NCBI GenBank assembly: GCA_900767675.1
Contig: CAAFZX010000007.1
Location: forward strand, 1-64,000
Origin: an uncultured Collinsella sp.
Lineage (GTDB): Bacteria > Actinomycetota > Coriobacteriia > Coriobacteriales > Coriobacteriaceae
Direction of reading: 5' to 3'
DNA: 64,000 nt
Positions 16,873 to 24,861 of the stretch are shown here, piece after piece. Below the pieces are notes generated by a model that did not search any database, was not told the origin of the DNA, and worked only from the letters and a program-made list of their open reading frames with translations. How positions within the stretch are numbered: position 1 is the first letter of the stretch; every line of letters starts with the position of its first letter. Both the position numbers and the translations under genes were made by a program.

Positions 16873-19569
16873 ATGGAAGAGATGCCCAAGAATTACGATC
16901 CGTCGACCAACGAGCCGGCGATCCTGCAGAAGTGGCTCGACGGCGGCTACTACAAGCGCCGCGAGGGCGTGGGCGACTGCACCGTCACCATTCCGCCTCC
17001 CAACGTGACTGGCAAGCTCCACATGGGTCACGCCACCGACGACTCCATCCAGGACGCCATCATCCGTATGGCTCGCATGCGCGGCAAGTCCACGCGCTGG
17101 GTGCTGGGCACCGATCACGCCGGTATCGCCACGCAGACCAAGGTCGACAAGAAGCTCAAGAGCGAGGGCATCAGCCGCCTGGAGATTGGCCGCGATAAGT
17201 TTGTCGACGCCTGTTGGGACTGGACCCACGAGTACGGCGGCATCATCGTCGAGCAGATCAAGCGCATGGGCTGCTCCGTCGACTTCGACAACGAGCGCTT
17301 CACCATGGACGAGGATTACGCCCAGGCCGTGCGTAAGGTCTTCTGCGACTGGTACCACGACGGCCTGATCTACCGTGGCATGCGTATCGTCAACTGGTGC
17401 CCCAACTGCACCACCGCCATCTCGGACGACGAGGCCGAGTATAAGGACGAGAAGGGCCACCTGTGGCACCTGCGCTACCCGCTGACCGAGCCGGTCAACG
17501 GCCAGGACTACATCGTCGTCGCCACCACGCGCCCCGAGACCATGCTCGGCGACACGGGCGTTGCCGTCTCCCCGAAGGATCCCGAGAAGGCCGCCTTTGT
17601 GGGCAAGACCGTCAAGCTCCCCATCGTCGACCGCGAAATTCCTATCTTTGAGGATTGGCATGTCGACGCCAACTTTGGCTCCGGCTTCGTTAAGGTCACC
17701 CCGGCTCACGACCCCAACGACTACGCCATGGGTCAGGCCCACGACCTGCCGCAGATCAACATTTTCGATGAGCACGCGGTGGTCGTCGAGGGCTATGGCG
17801 AGTTCACCGGCATGAACCGCGACGAGTGCCGCGAGGCCGTCATCAAGTGGTTCGAGGAACACGACCTGCTCGATCATGTCGAGGACCTCGATCACTCCGT
17901 CATGCACTGCTACCGTTGCGACTCCGCCCTGGAGCCGTGGCTGTCCGAGCAGTGGTTTGTGGCCGTCGACAAGCTCAAGGGGCCGGCGCTCGACGCCGTC
18001 AACTCCGGCAAGGTCACCTTCCACCCCGCGCGCTGGACGCAGACCTACACCACCTGGATGGAAAACCTCAAAGACTGGTGCATCAGCCGCCAGCTGTGGT
18101 GGGGCCACCGCATCCCCGTGTTCTACTGCGAGGACTGCGGCTGGGAGGACGCCCTTACCGAGGACACCGACGTGTGTCCCAAGTGCGGCGGCCATCACGT
18201 GCATCAGGACGAGAACGTGCTGGACACCTGGTTCAGCTCGCAGCTGTGGACCTTTGCCACGCAGGGCTGGCCGCAAAAGCCGGAGCTGCTCGAGGGCCAT
18301 CACCCCACGACGGCGCTCGTCACCGCGCGCGACATCATCGCGCTGTGGGTCGCCCGCATGGTCATGAGCTCGCTGTACTTCCTGGACGAGGTTCCATTTA
18401 AGGACGTCGTCATCTACCCGACGATCCTGGCCAAGGACGGCAGCCGCATGTCCAAGTCCAAGGGCAACGGCGTTGACCCCATGGACCTTATCGGTATGTA
18501 CGGTGCCGACGCCATGCGCTTCAACCTGCTTACACTGTGCACCAACAACCAGGACGTCAAGTTTGACGCGAACATCGACAAGAAGACCAAGAAGCTCATC
18601 GACAGCCCGCGCACCGAGCAGGCCAAGTCGTTTGTGACCAAGATCTGGAACGCCAGCCGCTTCCTGCTTATGAACATGGAGGGCTACACGCCCGGCGAGC
18701 CCGTCGTGGAGACGCCGGCCGACGCCTGGATGTTCAGCCGCCTGGCCAAGGCCGTCAAGATGGTCACCGAGGGTATCGAGAACTACACCTTTGGCGACAT
18801 GGCCCGCGGCGTGCAGCAGTTCTTCTGGAACGAGGTCTGCGACTGGTACGTCGAGGTCACTAAGGCTCGTCTGAAGGGCGAGGGCCGTCTGCAGGCGCAG
18901 CGCAACCTGATCTTTGTGCTCGATACCTCCATTCGCCTGATGCACCCGCTCATGCCGTTTGTCACCGAGGAGATCTGGGACAACATGCCGGCGAGCGTGC
19001 TCGACCTGGATGCCGAGGGCAACGTGAACCGCGCCGAGGCGCTCATGATCGCCAAGTGGCCCGAGCCCGCCGACTACGCCAAATATGTTGACGAGGACGC
19101 CGAGCGCGCGTTTGAGCTGTGCCGTACCGTCGTGTCTGCCGCCCGCGCCACCCGTTCGCGTTACCGCTTGAGCCCCAAGGCCGAGCTCGACGTGGTCGTG
19201 CGTGCCGGTGCCGAGGACATCGAGAAGCTCGAGAGCCTGCGTTCGACCATCGAGCCGCTGGCGAACACCGCTTCGCTGGTCATGGGTACCGACGTTGAGA
19301 AGCCGGCTGCGAGCATCGCCGTGGTCGACAGCGGCGTCGAGGTCTTTGTGGTGCTCGAGGGCAAGGTTGACCTTTCGGCCGAGAAGGCGCGTCTGGAGAA
19401 GGAGATTGCCGCGGCCCAGAAGGAGCTCGCCGGCTGCGAGAAGACGCTCGCCAACGAGGGCTTTGTGGCCAAGGCCGCGCCCGCGGTGGTCCAGAAGAAG
19501 AGGGACCGTGCAGCTGAGCTCAAGGAGATCCTGGCGGCGCTGACTGCTCAGGTTGCTGACTTCTCGTAA
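16873..19569 (+). CDS. valS: Valyl-tRNA synthetase
   Basis: Charges tRNA-Val. The 898 residues show the class I signatures PPPNVTGKLHMGHA (HIGH) and DGSRMSKSKGN (KMSKS), the editing domain (ATTRPETMLGDTGVAV), and the long C-terminal coiled coil (KARLEKEIAAAQKELAGCEK) that separates ValS from IleS and LeuS. CxxC pairs in YCEDCGW and CPKCGG are in the zinc-knuckle region. AGGGAGAG precedes the ATG. A palindromic element follows the gene. Confidence 0.97.
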   Translation: MEEMPKNYDPSTNEPAILQKWLDGGYYKRREGVGDCTVTIPPPNVTGKLHMGHATDDSIQDAIIRMARMRGKSTRWVLGTDHAGIATQTKVDKKLKSEGISRLEIGRDKFVDACWDWTHEYGGIIVEQIKRMGCSVDFDNERFTMDEDYAQAVRKVFCDWYHDGLIYRGMRIVNWCPNCTTAISDDEAEYKDEKGHLWHLRYPLTEPVNGQDYIVVATTRPETMLGDTGVAVSPKDPEKAAFVGKTVKLPIVDREIPIFEDWHVDANFGSGFVKVTPAHDPNDYAMGQAHDLPQINIFDEHAVVVEGYGEFTGMNRDECREAVIKWFEEHDLLDHVEDLDHSVMHCYRCDSALEPWLSEQWFVAVDKLKGPALDAVNSGKVTFHPARWTQTYTTWMENLKDWCISRQLWWGHRIPVFYCEDCGWEDALTEDTDVCPKCGGHHVHQDENVLDTWFSSQLWTFATQGWPQKPELLEGHHPTTALVTARDIIALWVARMVMSSLYFLDEVPFKDVVIYPTILAKDGSRMSKSKGNGVDPMDLIGMYGADAMRFNLLTLCTNNQDVKFDANIDKKTKKLIDSPRTEQAKSFVTKIWNASRFLLMNMEGYTPGEPVVETPADAWMFSRLAKAVKMVTEGIENYTFGDMARGVQQFFWNEVCDWYVEVTKARLKGEGRLQAQRNLIFVLDTSIRLMHPLMPFVTEEIWDNMPASVLDLDAEGNVNRAEALMIAKWPEPADYAKYVDEDAERAFELCRTVVSAARATRSRYRLSPKAELDVVVRAGAEDIEKLESLRSTIEPLANTASLVMGTDVEKPAASIAVVDSGVEVFVVLEGKVDLSAEKARLEKEIAAAQKELAGCEKTLANEGFVAKAAPAVVQKKRDRAAELKEILAALTAQVADFS

Positions 19570-19588
19570 GGTTTACTCGGGGGCGCGT

Positions 19589-19689
19589 CCCGACGCTTTG
19601 CTCGCTACTGCGAACAGTCCTGCGCAAGACGGACAGCACATTTAGTGCTGTCCTTTGCGTGCGGAACTTGTATCGAGCAAAGCGTCGGG
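19589..19689 (+). repeat. 101-bp palindromic intergenic element between valS and folC
   Basis: Sixteen-base arms (19589-19604 and 19674-19689) are perfect reverse complements. Nested inside is a second hairpin, GGACAGCAC (19631-19639) with GTGCTGTCC (19645-19653), extended by GCGCAA/TTTGCG. It could fold into one long hairpin in either strand; there is no clear T tract. It may be a transcription barrier or a repeat element. Confidence 0.6.
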
Positions 19690-19848
19690 CCGCTCCCAGT
19701 TCGTTTACGTGGTTGTTTGCATCTGGCGTGTAAGGGCTACTTGGTTGTGGCCTTGATCTCGCTGCAAAGCGGTGTTTGGCTGATATTTTGAATGGGAGGG
19801 GCTCGTTGTTGATTCGGGCCTCTTTTTATGTTGAGGGGACTTTGGGTT

Positions 19849-21192
19849 ATGGCTAAGCGTTCGGGGTCGTATTCTGTGCCGTTCTCGTTTGAGTTGCTTT
19901 CGTTTGGTGAGGCTGTGGGACTTGCTGCTGATACGGGGCGGATTTCTGGGGATGCTGGACCTCTGCTTGAGACGGTTGTCGACATGCTCGATGAGCTGGG
20001 ACGTCCGGACGAGTATTTCGATTGCATTCAGGTTGCCGGTACCAATGGCAAGACTTCGACCACGCGTTTTTCGGCTGCCATCCTTCGTGGCGAGGGGTTG
20101 AAGACCGCACTGTACACGTCTCCGCAGTTGGTGCGCTATCCCGAGCGCATGGAGGTCGATGGGCGCGTCGTGAGCGATGAGGCGTTTGCCCGCGGCGTTT
20201 CTGCCGCTGTCGAGGCGGGGCATCGCGTGAATGCTCGTCGTGTGGCGGCGGGGGAGCGCGCCTATACCATCACGCCGTTTGACCTGCTGACGGCTGCCGC
20301 ACTGGTGGTGTTTGCCGAGGCCGCGGTAGATGTTGCTGTGCTCGAGGTTGGCATGGGCGGCCGTTGGGACGCCACGAGTGCGACCGATCCCGTCGCCGTT
20401 GCCATTACGGGTATCGGCCTCGACCATACACACATTTTGGGTGACACGCTCGAGGCGATTGCGGGGGAGAAGGCTGCGGTCATCAAGCCCGGACGCCTGG
20501 TTGTGCTGGGCGAGGGCACGCATGAGCCGAGCGTTCAGCGCGTGATGGATGCCCGTTGTCGCGAGTGCGGTGTGGTGCCGCTTGTGGTGAACCATGCCAC
20601 GACCAAGGTGCCGGCGCATGTGGGCGACACGGTTGAGTTCAGCTGCACCACGCCGCGCGCGATCTATACGTCGAGTATGGTCAAGCCGGCGTATCAGCCG
20701 CAGAATGCCGCGTGCGCGATTATGCTCTGCGAAGGGTATCTGGGTCGCGAGCTCGACCATGAGGCGCTCGACGCTTCGCTTATGGGCTGCCCCACGCCGG
20801 GTCGCTTTGATGTGCTGGGGACCGATCCGCTCAAGCTGATCGACGCTTGCCATAACCCCCAGAGCTGCGAGAACTTTGTGAGCGCGCTGGACGAGATCGA
20901 CCCGTGCGTGGAGAATCGCCCCACGCTGCTGTGTGCCGCGCTGGCCGACAAGGATGTGGCGGGTATCGTCGATGTGCTGATTCCGGCCTTCCCACGCGTG
21001 GTCGTGACGCAGACCGATTCCGATCGCGCCCTACCGGCAGAGGAGCTCGCTGCTCTGGTGGACGCCGATAAGCTCGCGGGCGTATATCCGAGCGTGCCCG
21101 AGGCCCTCGCTGCCTTCGATGCCGCGGGCGAGTCCTTCGTAGCAGCCGGCACCATCACCCTGGCCGGCGAAGTAGCGGGCCTGCTCCGTTAA
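19849..21192 (+). CDS. folC: Folylpolyglutamate synthase / dihydrofolate synthase
   Basis: Adds glutamate to dihydropteroate or folates. The 447 residues have the Mur-ligase-like ATP site GTNGKTSTTRF, the substrate motif LYTSPQLVRYPERM, EVGMGGRWDATSATDP, and GIGLDHTHILGDTLEAIAGEK. The C-terminal domain follows from about TPGRFDVL. ATG 19849 has GAGGGG ten bases upstream; an in-frame ATG at 19828 lacks a site. I place dihydrofolate synthase activity as likely but not separable by sequence alone. Confidence 0.94.
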   Translation: MAKRSGSYSVPFSFELLSFGEAVGLAADTGRISGDAGPLLETVVDMLDELGRPDEYFDCIQVAGTNGKTSTTRFSAAILRGEGLKTALYTSPQLVRYPERMEVDGRVVSDEAFARGVSAAVEAGHRVNARRVAAGERAYTITPFDLLTAAALVVFAEAAVDVAVLEVGMGGRWDATSATDPVAVAITGIGLDHTHILGDTLEAIAGEKAAVIKPGRLVVLGEGTHEPSVQRVMDARCRECGVVPLVVNHATTKVPAHVGDTVEFSCTTPRAIYTSSMVKPAYQPQNAACAIMLCEGYLGRELDHEALDASLMGCPTPGRFDVLGTDPLKLIDACHNPQSCENFVSALDEIDPCVENRPTLLCAALADKDVAGIVDVLIPAFPRVVVTQTDSDRALPAEELAALVDADKLAGVYPSVPEALAAFDAAGESFVAAGTITLAGEVAGLLR

Positions 21193-21206
21193 CCCATCCC
21201 CACATC

Positions 21207-21273
21207 AGTTGCGGTGAAATACGGACTGTTTTACAAGCAAGAAGCCTCAAACAGTCCGTATATCACCGCAACT
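21207..21273 (+). repeat. 67-bp palindrome E after folC
   Basis: Arms of 25 bases (21207-21231 and 21249-21273) pair with one mismatch. The outer part, AGTTGCGGTGAAATA, recurs in the palindrome at 22972-23038. There is no T tract after either arm. It could stop folC transcription, but the sharing of ends with a second copy suggests a repeat family. Confidence 0.7.
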
Positions 21274-21280
21274 CAAAAGC

Positions 21281-21310
21281 AGTCAATTTGGGACGGGGCT
21301 TTTTGGCTGC
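21281..21310 (+). repeat. Direct repeat copy 1 flanking the M24 peptidase gene
   Basis: Thirty bases starting AGTCAATTTGGGACGGGGCT and ending TTTTGGCTGC recur almost exactly at 22679-22709 on the other side of the peptidase gene. Confidence 0.75.
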
Positions 21311-21346
21311 CCTGTGCCCCGAGTTGACTCGCTTGCCACGAAATGT

Positions 21347-21482
21347 GCCTATCTACTACGTTTTACCGACTACCCCCGACCACACCGAGAATTGCGAAAT
21401 GAAAACCGCAGGTAGATGGCTTACCAGTTTTGCGAAAACACGGGTATGGTCGACCCATGCCGGCTAAACGTAGTAGATAGGC
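21347..21482 (+). repeat. Palindromic core element A
   Basis: Arms 21347-21363 and 21466-21482 are 17-bp perfect reverse complements, with partial pairing further out (GCCAC/GTGGC). The interior holds the core AAACCGCAGGT (21403-21413) followed by AGATGGCTTA, shared with element B, and a small hairpin GGTATGG/CCATGCC. Elements B, C and D have the same core at a similar offset but unrelated arm sequences. Confidence 0.7.
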
Positions 21483-21506
21483 CGTTTTTGTGGCGGCATT
21501 CATGTG

Positions 21507-21537
21507 ATGCGGCAAAGGGACAGCCCCTTTGCCGCAT
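21507..21537 (-). terminator. Hairpin at the end of the M24 peptidase gene
   Basis: ATGCGGCAAAGGG pairs with CCCTTTGCCGCAT (13 bp) around five bases, three bases beyond the stop codon of the minus-strand gene. There is no T tract on that strand, so termination is probable only from position. Confidence 0.5.
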
Positions 21538-21540
21538 TGC

Positions 21541-22629
21541 CTAGTCTAGGCGGACCGGATCGTGGGGGTAGGCGTTGAGGATCTCGACGCCGGACTCGGT
21601 GACTAGAGCTAGGTCTTCGATGCGGACACCGGTGTGGCCGGGGAGGTAGATGCCCGGCTCGATGGAGAACGTCATGCCCGGCTCTACGACCTGCTCGTTG
21701 ACGAGCGAAACGTCGCCCGGCTCGTGGTCCTGCAGGCCGATCGAGTGGCCCAGGCGATGCGTAAAGTACTGCCCATAGCCAGCGTCCTCAATCACGTCGC
21801 GCGCGGCACGGTCCAGGTCGCACATGCGCACGCCCGGCGCGATGAGCGCCTCGGCGGCCTCGTTGGCGCGGCGCACGATATCGTAGATGCGCCCCGTCTC
21901 CTCGTCCGGCTCGCCCCAAAAGAGTGTACGCGTCATGTCCGAGCAGTAGTTGCAGCGGCGTCCGCCAATGTCGAACAGCACCACGTCGTCGCGCTTGAGT
22001 ACCGTATCGTCGGGCTCGTGATGTGGGTCTCCGGCGTTGGCGCCAAAGCTCACGATGGGCGGAAAGCTAAAGCCCTCGCAGTCGTGCTTGCGGTATAGGC
22101 CGAGCATCTGGTCGGCTATTTCGCGCTCCGTCACGCCCTCGTGAACGAGCTTGATGGCGTCGGCCATCACGGCGTCGTTGGCAGCCGAGGACGCGCGCAT
22201 GAGCTCCTGCTCGGCGGCATCCTTGTGGGTGCGTGCGGCGGTGACGGCAAAGTCGCCCAGGAAGAACTCGCTCGCGGCGTGACGATCCATAAGGGGAATC
22301 AAAAAGCCGGAGCGCATAACGGTATCGATGCCGAGCGGCTTGGTCGGATCGACTTCGCGTGCGATGGCGTCGGTCACGACGTCGGTGTCGTTATGGTAGG
22401 CTACGCGGGCATTGTCATACTCGGGCAGCTGATGCAGCGCGTTGACCAAGATCACGGGCTCGACATCGCGCGCGAGCAGCACGCCGCAAAAACGCTCGAA
22501 CATATCGGCATAAAAGCCGGTCAGATAGTAGATCGACCACGGGTCGTTCACGAGCAGCTGCGCGCCGGGGTGCTGAGCCTCGAGCGCATCGAGCACGCGC
22601 GCCACACGCTGGTCATCGACATGTGCCAT
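21541..22629 (-). CDS. M24 family metallopeptidase (Xaa-Pro aminopeptidase/dipeptidase type)
   Basis: Cytosolic dinuclear-metal peptidase acting on peptides with proline in second position, or a related creatinase-fold enzyme. The 362 residues have an N-terminal creatinase-like domain and a pita-bread catalytic domain. Metal ligands are visible in FDIGGRRCNYCSDMTRTL (first Asp and second Asp), HRLGHSIGLQDHEP (His), FSIEPGIYLPG (Glu) and VRIEDLALV (Glu). The start has GAAAGGA upstream on the minus strand. It is monocistronic, sitting between two repeat-rich spacers. Confidence 0.9.
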   Translation of the reverse strand: MAHVDDQRVARVLDALEAQHPGAQLLVNDPWSIYYLTGFYADMFERFCGVLLARDVEPVILVNALHQLPEYDNARVAYHNDTDVVTDAIAREVDPTKPLGIDTVMRSGFLIPLMDRHAASEFFLGDFAVTAARTHKDAAEQELMRASSAANDAVMADAIKLVHEGVTEREIADQMLGLYRKHDCEGFSFPPIVSFGANAGDPHHEPDDTVLKRDDVVLFDIGGRRCNYCSDMTRTLFWGEPDEETGRIYDIVRRANEAAEALIAPGVRMCDLDRAARDVIEDAGYGQYFTHRLGHSIGLQDHEPGDVSLVNEQVVEPGMTFSIEPGIYLPGHTGVRIEDLALVTESGVEILNAYPHDPVRLD

Positions 22630-22678
22630 ACATCGTCCTTTCGCTAGGTTGCCACCATGGTATCCCCAATGCCGGGGT

Positions 22679-22709
22679 AGTCAATTTGGGACGGGGCTAT
22701 TTTGGCTGC
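22679..22709 (+). repeat. Direct repeat copy 2 flanking the M24 peptidase gene
   Basis: Near-identical to 21281-21310 with one inserted A. On both sides the direct repeat is followed by a palindromic core element (A or B). Confidence 0.75.
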
Positions 22710-22769
22710 ATCAAACATGCGGAATGATAGGTAAAAGTAGTCATAAGAGGGTCGTCCCGAATTAGCTGC

Positions 22770-22929
22770 TTTCAAAACTATGGCGGATTACGGGGCTGGA
22801 CCTGTATTACTTGACCATGGGAAAAATCGCGAAATTAAAACCGCAGGTAGATGGCTTATCAAAAATCGAAAATTGCCGGTATGGATGGGGGTCTCCGAAT
22901 TAGCCTCGTAATCCGGCATAGTTTTGAAA
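22770..22929 (+). repeat. Palindromic core element B
   Basis: Arms 22770-22795 and 22904-22929 match as reverse complements at 24 of 26 positions. The core AAACCGCAGGT is at 22838-22848, followed by AGATGGCTTA as in element A. The arm sequence is unrelated to that of A. The motif CCGAATTAG occurs both just outside and just inside the element. Confidence 0.7.
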
Positions 22930-22971
22930 TGGCACTAAAGTAGGCACAGGCTAAATACCAATTCCAAAGAT

Positions 22972-23038
22972 AGTTGCGGTGGAATAGTTCCCGGATACCG
23001 GGGTTTTGGCGGAAATCAGGAACTATTTCACCGCAATT
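22972..23038 (+). repeat. 67-bp palindrome F upstream of the DUF1667 gene end
   Basis: Arms 22972-22991 and 23019-23038 pair at 18 of 20 positions. The outer part repeats the AGTTGCGGTG(A/G)AATA of palindrome E, while the inner parts differ. A 20-base stretch near 22752 (GTCGTCCCGAATTAGCTGCT) also recurs in altered form at 23078. No gene is visible between 22630 and 23095. Confidence 0.65.
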
Positions 23039-23095
23039 GAGGAGGGACGGGGTGGATGGCGGGGTAGCAAAAGAGGCTCGTCCTAAATTAGCTGC

Positions 23096-23494
23096 TTAGG
23101 CTGGGTCGATGTCCATGCTGGCGATAAGGTTGATGCCCGTGTTGAGGAGGTTGGGGAGGACGGTGTCGCCCATGCGGATGGGAGCTTTGACCACTAGGCC
23201 GCGGATGAGGTCCATGGCTTGGGCATGGAGTTCGAGCGGGATGGCTTCAGCCGTGCGTACGGGCAGCAGCGCCTCGTCGCCGCAGGATACCGCCACCGTG
23301 GTGGTGAGCACGCGCATGGGACAGGTGAGCTCCTGGTGCGCGAACATATTACCGCGCGGGCAGCTGTTGCCGGTTACGGAGCGCACCTCTACCACGGCGC
23401 CGTCTGCGCTGCGCTCGACCTCCACGGTCAGGAGGCACTCGGATGGGCAGGTGGTGCAGTTGAACTGCAGCGTCTCAGTCGCATTCGTGTTCAT
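23096..23494 (-). CDS. DUF1667 Cys-rich protein of the GlpA-like dehydrogenase cluster
   Basis: A protein of 132 residues with a Cys-rich first third: NCTTCPSEC and GNSCPRGN, then a further Cys in ELTCPMRV. This matches the DUF1667 family, which is regularly encoded behind a GlpA-like FAD protein and an FAD/NAD oxidoreductase, as here. By analogy with GlpC-like partners it may carry an iron-sulfur cluster in electron transfer; this is inference. The start at 23494 is fixed by GAGGAGGT seven bases upstream, at the end of the preceding gene. Confidence 0.8.
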   Translation of the reverse strand: MNTNATETLQFNCTTCPSECLLTVEVERSADGAVVEVRSVTGNSCPRGNMFAHQELTCPMRVLTTTVAVSCGDEALLPVRTAEAIPLELHAQAMDLIRGLVVKAPIRMGDTVLPNLLNTGINLIASMDIDPA

Positions 23495-23498
23495 GACG

Positions 23499-24860
23499 TC
23501 ATACCTCCTCAACGGGGTCGACGGACAGGACAATCTCGTTAACACCCAGGTCGAGTGCGCGCTGAATTACCTTTGCCGGTAGTGGGAAGCTCTCCATTAC
23601 GCTCGGTTTAAACGGGCGGACCTTGCCTGCAAACAGCTCCTCGTCGCCTGCCAGAATGCGCACGCGGGCGGCGTCGACGGGTCGGCGCACGCGGAAGTTA
23701 AGTTTAGTGAGCCCGACGGTCGTAATGCGCCCCGGCAGCGCGTAGCCCGCAATGCCGGCGGTGGAGACCGTGAGCTGGCAACCCGTGCCCGCAGCGCCCG
23801 TATAGGCCCCAGCACCACAGCCCAACGCCCACGCCGCCGCAGCCGCACCGGCGCGCTCGGACTCGGTCGTCACATTGTCGGCCAGATCGTGCACGTGCAG
23901 CACGTTGCCGCAGGCAAATATGCCTGGAACGCCCGTTTGCAGACTCTGGTCCACTACGGCGCCGCGCGTACGTGGGTCCAGCTCAACGCCCGCGCCCACC
24001 GAAAGCTCGTTTTCGGGTATCAGACCCACCGAAAGCAGCAGCGTGTCGCACGGAACGACGCGCTCCGTCCCGGCAATGGGCGCCAGGTGCTCGTCGACCT
24101 GACTCACCTCGACGGCCTTCACGCGGTCGTGTCCGATCACGCGCGTGACGGTGGTGGACAGGTGCAGCGGAATGCCAAAGTCGTCCAGGCAGTTCTTCAC
24201 ATTGCGGCGCAGGCCGTTGGCGTACGGCATGAGTTCGTACACGCCCTCGACCGAAATCCCCTCGAGCGTGCAGCGGCGCGCCATGATGAGTCCGATGTCA
24301 CCCGAGCCCAAAATGACGGCGCGCGAGCCGGGTTTGAGGTTCTCGATATTGATGTATCGCTGCGCCAGGCCCGCCGTAAACACGCCGGCAGGTCGGCTGC
24401 CGGGAATCTTGATCTCGCTGCGGGTGCGCTCGCGGCAACCCATGGCAAGGACGACCGCGCGCCCGGTGAGCTGCAGCATGCCGGTGGGGCTCATGAGCGT
24501 GACAGTGTGGACCGCGGCGTCTTCCGTGGACTCGTCCGAATCAATCCCAAGCACCATGCTGTCCATGAACAGCACAATGTTGGTCACGCGCACCTGGTCG
24601 ATAAAGCGCTGCGCATACTCGGGGCCGGTGAGCTCCTGCTTAAAGTGCGATAGGCCAAAACCGGGGTGGATGCATTGGCGCAGGATGCCGCCCAGATGCT
24701 GCTCGCGCTCCACGATGGCCACGTGTGCGCCGGCCTTATGCGCGGCAAGTGCGGCCGCCATGCCGGCAGGTCCGCCGCCGATAACGACCACGTCGAACGC
24801 CTGCGTAGGTACCGTCTCAATGGCATTGCTATCAATCGCGCTTGTTTTGAATTCCGCCAT
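23499..24860 (-). CDS. FAD/NAD(P)-binding oxidoreductase partnering the GlpA-like enzyme
   Basis: A 453-residue pyridine nucleotide-disulfide-like flavoprotein without a redox disulfide. The FAD fold is FDVVVIGGGPAGMAAALAAHKAGAHVAIVER (GxGxxG near residue 27), with the NAD site around SRAVILGSGDIGLIMARR and the second FAD motif GVPGIFACGNVLHVHD. It starts one base after the upstream gene stops, with AAGGGGG as ribosome site. In similar three-gene sets it likely moves electrons from the GlpA-like dehydrogenase to an acceptor. Function beyond that is not shown by sequence. Confidence 0.85.
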   Translation of the reverse strand: MAEFKTSAIDSNAIETVPTQAFDVVVIGGGPAGMAAALAAHKAGAHVAIVEREQHLGGILRQCIHPGFGLSHFKQELTGPEYAQRFIDQVRVTNIVLFMDSMVLGIDSDESTEDAAVHTVTLMSPTGMLQLTGRAVVLAMGCRERTRSEIKIPGSRPAGVFTAGLAQRYINIENLKPGSRAVILGSGDIGLIMARRCTLEGISVEGVYELMPYANGLRRNVKNCLDDFGIPLHLSTTVTRVIGHDRVKAVEVSQVDEHLAPIAGTERVVPCDTLLLSVGLIPENELSVGAGVELDPRTRGAVVDQSLQTGVPGIFACGNVLHVHDLADNVTTESERAGAAAAAWALGCGAGAYTGAAGTGCQLTVSTAGIAGYALPGRITTVGLTKLNFRVRRPVDAARVRILAGDEELFAGKVRPFKPSVMESFPLPAKVIQRALDLGVNEIVLSVDPVEEV

Positions 24861-24861
24861 C

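Noticed and set aside
16783..18945. A 720-codon open frame on the minus strand, antisense to valS
   Set aside because: Shadow of the GC-rich codon pattern of valS; no family resemblance and low-complexity composition. The same applies to the long antisense frames over tig, gdhA, clpX, ugd, thrS and the xanthine dehydrogenase genes.
21347..21482. Classical MITE or insertion sequence
   Set aside because: The terminal arms differ completely between copies A-D, whereas MITE ends are shared; no target duplication or transposase was found.
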